Below, piece by piece: positions 59,301 through 64,000 of a stretch of DNA of 64,000 nucleotides; position 1 is the stretch's first letter; each line of letters opens with the position of its first letter. The notes below the pieces were generated by a model. The model was not told the DNA's origin. It saw only the letters and a list, made by a program, of their open reading frames with translations, and did no database searches. The position numbers and the translations under genes are program-made. The DNA is taken from NCBI RefSeq assembly GCF_020921035.1, contig NC_063157.1:10700001-10764000 (forward strand), in the 5' to 3' direction. Source of the DNA: Rhodamnia argentea (Eukaryota > Streptophyta > Magnoliopsida > Myrtales > Myrtaceae).

Positions 59301-62300
59301 TTTCTAGCTGTTAATTTTCCATTAGGATTATTGAAGGGCCACCTAGATGAATTTAGGTGTCCTATATATGTCAAGTGTGCACATCACTGCACCAGCCTCC
59401 CACATTATGGGACCTGGGGTGAATTGTCAAATAAATTTGTGCAGCCTTTTCAATCCACTGCAGTGTCAATTTTTCCCTGACCTCCGCAGTTTGTTTAGGA
59501 AGGAGCAACCTTATGATGAGCATTCACGTTTTGCTTTCTTATATTGAGATACCCGTGAATTATATTTTGTTGGAATATATAAATATTAAACCACGCCTTC
59601 TTCTATAAGCTTAAGCTTTTAGAGCAGTTGGCTGTGGTCCCATAAAATCTAACATGGTATCAGAGCATGAGGTCCCGAGTTCAAATCTTTCCAGGCCCAT
59701 ATTTGCCTTCCCAATAAATATTTCCACACTTAGTACTAGGTAAAAAGACCAGACTAAGCGTGAGGGGGAGTGTTGGAATATATAAATATTAAACCATGCC
59801 TTCTTCTATAAGCTTAAGCTTTTAGAGCAGTTGGCTGTGGTTCCATAAAATCTAACATATTTCCTTGAGGCTTCTTCATGCTCCTTCCATATATATGGAG
59901 CAATAGCAGGAGCGGCTTAGTATGGTGATAATCAGATAAGCACGTCAGAAAGCAAGAAATATGTCTTCAGATTATCTACATGGGACTTTTTTCAGCCTTA
60001 GTGGTTTGAAATTACTGAACAATTAGGCATCTCGTGATCAAGGCTGTATTGCATCTTATTCAGGTGATCTGGAAGCCTACCAGCAGGTATCGCTGAAGCT
60101 TAAACTTGGTGTACTTGAGGATGAGTACACTGTAAAGAAAAATTCTATTTCATTAAGATCCAAAGAAAGCAATGCTGACACAGATGTGGCTGGACAAGTT
60201 AAGACAGGTTTGCAGAATCCTCACTGTATAAGAAATATTAAGGCATATCCTATTTGTGAAGAATTATTGAGTTATATATCCATGTATGTGCTTTTGAACT
60301 CAGGCCGGTATTGCCGGTAAACATTCCCTCTAAAAGAATGATCTCTGCCCCATGGCTTTTGTTTTCTCTGTTACGCTTGTCTTTAAATGATATGCCATTT
60401 TATCCGTTCAGGCAGAATTCCAGTCCGACTGTATATTTGCAGTGCTACTGAAGATTTTGATGAGTTAGAGGATGCACCCCAAATTGATAGCTGGGACAAG
60501 ATCTCTTACATAAATCGTGCTGTTGAGGTTCTCAAAGAAGAAGGTAAACCATGACAGGCTTGATTTTACCTAATTGGCAGCATTACCCTTGTGTTATACC
60601 TGGTGGTTTGCCCTGTCATTTTATTTCCCCCTCCATGATAACAGCATTCCTTGTCAGTCATTTCCCTATTATGAATTTTTTTTTTTCCGTTGGTCAGATA
60701 ACATAATTTTATGTTCGGGCTACTCCAAACAGCCTACTGGTAAGGCTCAGTTTGTGTATCTGGTTGGTAATTGAAATAGCTGAACGACCCAAAAAATAGG
60801 AAAAAAGAAAAACGCGAAAAACCCAACAGATCAGACAACCAAAACAAATCTAGGGAACATATCCAGTCGAAAAAAGAAGATGAATAGCAAGAGATTCTGC
60901 CCTAGATCTGCAAAAGGAAAAAAAATTGGCAAAAAAAGGATTGGCGATTGAGCAAATTGCTTGATGAGAAAGCAAGCAATCGTGGACTTTGCCAGAAAGA
61001 TTGACAATGTCCGACAACTTGTCTGGCAATTTTCGATGAGATCTTCACAACCTTGTTCCTTCTCTCTCTCTCTCTTTCTCTCTCTCAGTGATGAAATGAG
61101 AAGCAGATCAGCGACTCCTCTCTCTACTCCCAGACTGTTTATTTCCAAGGCATAACCTGTATTCAGGCGCTTCCGGTTGATCAGTAATCACATTGCTCTG
61201 ATGAACAACAAAATATCAAATTGCTGTCTGTTTGTGTTCTCCTCGCAGGCATTAACAAAGAATGAAGAAGATGAAGACCACCTCTCATCTAAAATCTAGC
61301 TGATCTAATTCTGTATTTTTTATTGAGTGTTACTACTGTACCGATTAATTTTTGCCATACTTTTTCAATTTAAAAGTAAAACCTCTAAAACTTTTGAAAA
61401 TGAAAAAAAGTGAAGTGCCTAAAACTAATGGGGAACCAGAAACCCGATTCATCCTGAAATATTTATTTCGGCTAATCGGTTGAGGTTAACCTGTTCATGT
61501 ATGGAATCTTTGGGCAGGCTCGGTTTTCCACTAATGTCTGCTCCAATCGGAACCCTTGACACCTGTAGATGCAGCCAGGGACTTGATGCTTGTCTAGATT
61601 CTATTGCCCAAGTCCAAAGGACTGTCAAATGAAGGATGTTTAAACTTCTGACAGTCAAAATGGATGGGATAATGCTTCAAAGTTCAGGTTCAGGTGTTTG
61701 ACTCATAGAATGCCAGAGATAAGTAAAATGGTTCTGACAGCATTTCGCCTGTGTTTTACCTGGTGTTTGACTTAAAGGAAAAACACAAGTAAATGGTTCT
61801 CACTCTAAGGCCTTCCCATACCAAGAGCGACTTCATGTTATGTACGCCTCATTTTGTGTGATGAATGCCTCTTATGTTGTGTCCATTTGCAGTCCTGTTT
61901 AATATGTTGACCTCTTCATTCCTTTAACTCTGTCAGGATAGATGTATATCTTGACAAGCTATCTCAACAATTTTGAGATTCCTTTTATAAAATTGTTAAT
62001 TTAGCTCGTGGAATGTAGGGAAATGCTTCACACTAGGTGATGCAGTGAAGACTCTTTTACCAGAGATTTTTACGGACAAATCAGTCATCAATGAGGATTT
62101 GTCTAAAACAGAAGTTGAGGATGACAAGAACGCTCCTTGTGTTTCTCAAGAGGACAACCAAGATGCGAGTGGAAGTGCCGAAGAGAGGACAGAAGAAATT
62201 TGTGCAGCTATCAAGCCTCATTTTTCATCAAACACTGCTGAATTAAAGCTTTTAAGAATCCACGGCATTGAGCCAAAATTGGAGATACCTTTCTCTTGGG

Positions 62301-62380
62301 TTGTGAACAACTTAATGCACCCTGAACATTTTCTTCACATTTGTGTGTTTATTAAACTTGCACAGGCAAATCCTCGATGA
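54901..62380 (+). CDS. ATG5: Autophagy protein ATG5, 368 aa
   Basis: ATG5 is conjugated to ATG12 and, with ATG16, forms the E3-like complex that lipidates ATG8 on the growing autophagosome. Coding exons: 54901-54999, 55091-55215, 55372-55438, 57253-57342, 58073-58160, 60064-60207, 60412-60543, 62019-62380; 1107 nt in frame. The start MEAREYVWKGAIPLQIHLHE matches the family N-terminus. UblA follows (GYLPLLIPHLKPHF, WFDYNGLPLKW, IPTGVLFDLLCPE, PWNLTVHFRGYP). The ATG12 acceptor lysine is in TGNCKNVMNMSQSDQ (K137). The helical part and UblB end with EIPFSWVVNNLMHPEHFLHI. The protein is about 30 residues longer than the 337-aa Arabidopsis one; the extra lies mostly in an acidic linker in exon 8 (EVEDDKNAPCVSQEDNQDAS). 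Introns 3 and 5 carry the microsatellite and the TRIM described separately. Confidence 0.94.
55798..56381. repeat. 584-bp TA / GA / GGGA microsatellite in ATG5 intron 3
   Basis: About 22 TA units (55798-55842) run directly into about 540 bases of pure purine sequence on the plus strand. This is built from GA, GGGA and GAGGGA units in alternating blocks, broken by a single C (near 56025) and a single T (near 56190). The long frames on both strands here are repeat artefacts. Confidence 0.97.
56382..56644. repeat. Exact 122-bp tandem duplication next to the microsatellite
   Basis: The sequence at 56382-56503, starting TAATTCAGTCGCCATTTACA and ending CTACTGGTCAGCGA, is repeated at 56523-56644. 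I see no mismatch. A short GA run (56502-56519) separates the copies, and the first copy follows the long GA tract, so the GA tract probably mediated the duplication. Confidence 0.95.
59568..59857 (+). mobile_element. Complete TRIM retroelement in ATG5 intron 5 (290 bp)
   Basis: Two 87-bp terminal repeats (59568-59654 and 59771-59857) begin TGTTGGAATATATAAATATT and end CTAACA, differing at two visible positions (CCACGCC/CCATGCC and GGTCCC/GGTTCC). Directly after the first is TGGTATCAGAGC (59655-59666), the classic primer-binding site for initiator methionine tRNA. Directly before the second is a purine tract (TGAGGGGGAG, 59761-59770). The element is flanked on both sides by TATTT (59563-59567 and 59858-59862), a perfect 5-bp target duplication. 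The 116-bp interior has no coding capacity, so this is a terminal-repeat retrotransposon in miniature. It lies in the same strand sense as ATG5. Confidence 0.95.
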
Positions 62381-62789
62381 CTATGGGTCTTATACTTGTT
62401 TTTCCCGTTCTAGTCGTTATATCCTTGATCTCTTAGAATGAGAAATTTCTAGAATTCATTTGCTGTAAAGAAACTGTACAGAAAGTCACGATATAAATAC
62501 GGGGGTCTCGGTATAGAAGACTCTCTTCACTTACTGTTTTGCTTTCTTTTGTTGTCTCTTCATTGTGGTCTACTCAACTATGACTTTGAATATATGTTAG
62601 GGGCAGCTCTCCGATGGCCGGTGCAGTCAATCACTTTCTAGGTTGTGTTTGAGATTCTTTAGACGGAAGCCCTGGGGAGTCAGAATTCCTCTATGAGTAA
62701 TCCGAGCATCAGATGAGCAATATCGTGGTGGCCACTTCTTAGAGAACATTTCCAGTGAAAATTCTTTTCAAGCCGGAAACATTCATAGC

Positions 62790-62792
<3 letters not shown>
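62381..62792. other. 3' flank of ATG5
   Basis: Contains the ATG5 3' UTR. No further gene is visible. Confidence 0.5.

Positions 62793-62842
<50 letters not shown>
62793..62842. repeat. (AT)n microsatellite, about 25 units
   Basis: An uninterrupted AT run about 410 bases after the ATG5 stop. Confidence 0.97.
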
Positions 62843-62844
<2 letters not shown>

Positions 62845-63386
62845 TTTTGATACATGGTCCCTGGAATAAATAGCTTTTTCTGGTCATTCATTTTGTGGCT
62901 TCTGAATTTTGATTTCATTCAGTTGGGTCACTATTATTGGGTTTTGGAAACTCAGTTTCAAATTGATGTATTGGGGAAAAGGATGGGCGGCGCTATTTTG
63001 ACTCCTATTTTGACTAAAGCACTCATTGTTTTAGTTAAACGACCAAAACGCCGTCATCTCTCACTCTCTTCAAGTAATTGTTTCTTTTTCTATTAAACTA
63101 TTTGACAAAATTGTCTTTATTTCTATCGTCCATGTTGTCAGTTTCACAATATAAATACTCCAATATATTCAACAAAATCTCATCTTATCTTGCATTAACT
63201 TATCGCTTTCCCTCGAGAAGGTGGTTAATTTTATTATATATCTCATATTTTCAATCATATAACCTACATAGATTATTACAATTTTATATTAATGATGGCT
63301 ATAAGGCTCATCAATACACAATTAATTGTCTATTTTTTATCAAATGATTTGAGAGAAACTTTATTTCAAAGTTGGAAATTAAAATC

Positions 63387-63390
<4 letters not shown>
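62843..63390. other. AT-rich spacer, no gene seen
   Basis: Short open frames (62854-63096, 63078-63347) have AT-driven composition and no recognised domain. Confidence 0.5.

Positions 63391-63438
<48 letters not shown>
63391..63438. repeat. (AT)n microsatellite, about 24 units
   Basis: A second uninterrupted AT run, about 550 bases from the previous one. Confidence 0.97.
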
Positions 63439-63440
<2 letters not shown>

Positions 63441-64000
63441 AGCCAATCTTGACCTTGTCGGTGTTTTTTGTAAAAAAAAAATTATGGATTTTTAAAGTTA
63501 AGTATTTTTTATTTTGTGCTTTCTATTGAGCTTTTTGAATTTTAATCCGAATTGCAAGATGGAGATTGAGAATTTTGTTATAGATTCTTCACTATCAAGC
63601 CAACATTAAATTATTTCAAAAGAAAGTTTTAAGCATATTTTAAAGTTTTGATATACTTGCTCTAAGGTTGATTCTATAATCGATAATAGAACAACAAGAA
63701 GTTCTTGTTTTTTCCTTTTTGTGTTGATGTTTTGTTCATATGATCGATACGCTCTAAACATAAACATACTTGACATTTGATTATGTTTCCAACAAATTAG
63801 CCATTTCAATATTTTGTTCAATTTTTCTTTTCCATTGTTGATTACGATTGGCTAGATAATTAGATTGAATTTTAATCTTCAACTTTGAAATATAGTATCA
63901 AAATATTGATAAAAAATAGGTAATTCATTGTGTGCTTATAAGAAGTCTTATATAGGAAATTATAATATCCTATGTTGCTTTTGCGATTAAAAATACGAAA
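63439..64000. other. AT-rich spacer, no gene seen
   Basis: No coding or structural feature could be supported up to the end of the window. Confidence 0.5.

Overview
The window is nuclear DNA from a flowering plant, almost certainly a eudicot. It contains six spliced genes with plant-type introns (GT-AG, one GC-AG), AT-rich spacers full of decayed transposons, and plant-specific protein families. The dispersed fold-back repeats that carry phrases such as TTGTCAATTGAGTCC look to me like those of woody Myrtales, but that is an impression and not a demonstration.

Layout. 1-9.9 kb: gene-free repeat territory with fold-back elements, a degenerate TTGGTAA array, a SINE candidate and a small MITE-like inverted repeat. 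9.87-14.7 kb (+): PAO4-like peroxisomal polyamine oxidase, 10 coding exons, two overlapping upstream ORFs in the leader. 16.9-18.05 kb (-): wreck of a subtilisin-like protease gene. 21.1-25.8 kb (+): Rab5-type GTPase (RABF2/RHN1-like), 7 exons. 27.4-36.4 kb (-): SUA/RBM5-type splicing regulator, 15 coding exons, with a clear +1 frameshift in exon 11 of this assembly. 37.5-49.9 kb (+): ABC1/UbiB atypical kinase (At4g24810 type), 16 exons. 51.2-53.2 kb (-): ARMC7-like armadillo protein, 6 exons. 54.9-62.4 kb (+): autophagy protein ATG5, 8 exons; its introns hold a 584-bp TA/GA microsatellite, an exact 122-bp duplication and a complete 290-bp TRIM retroelement with perfect target-site duplication. 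62.4-64 kb: AT-rich 3' flank with two TA microsatellites.

All exon models were built by reading the translations and splice sites by eye. Five of the six coding sequences close in frame from ATG to stop at lengths expected for the family; only the SUA gene needs a one-base correction. The genes are ordinary dispersed housekeeping genes (polyamine catabolism, endosomal traffic, splicing, organellar kinase, autophagy) and show no sign of forming one pathway. I saw no convincing undescribed multi-gene system. The points most worth checking are the SUA frameshift, the overlapping PAO uORFs, the exitron-like first intron of the kinase gene, and the ATG5 intron insertions.
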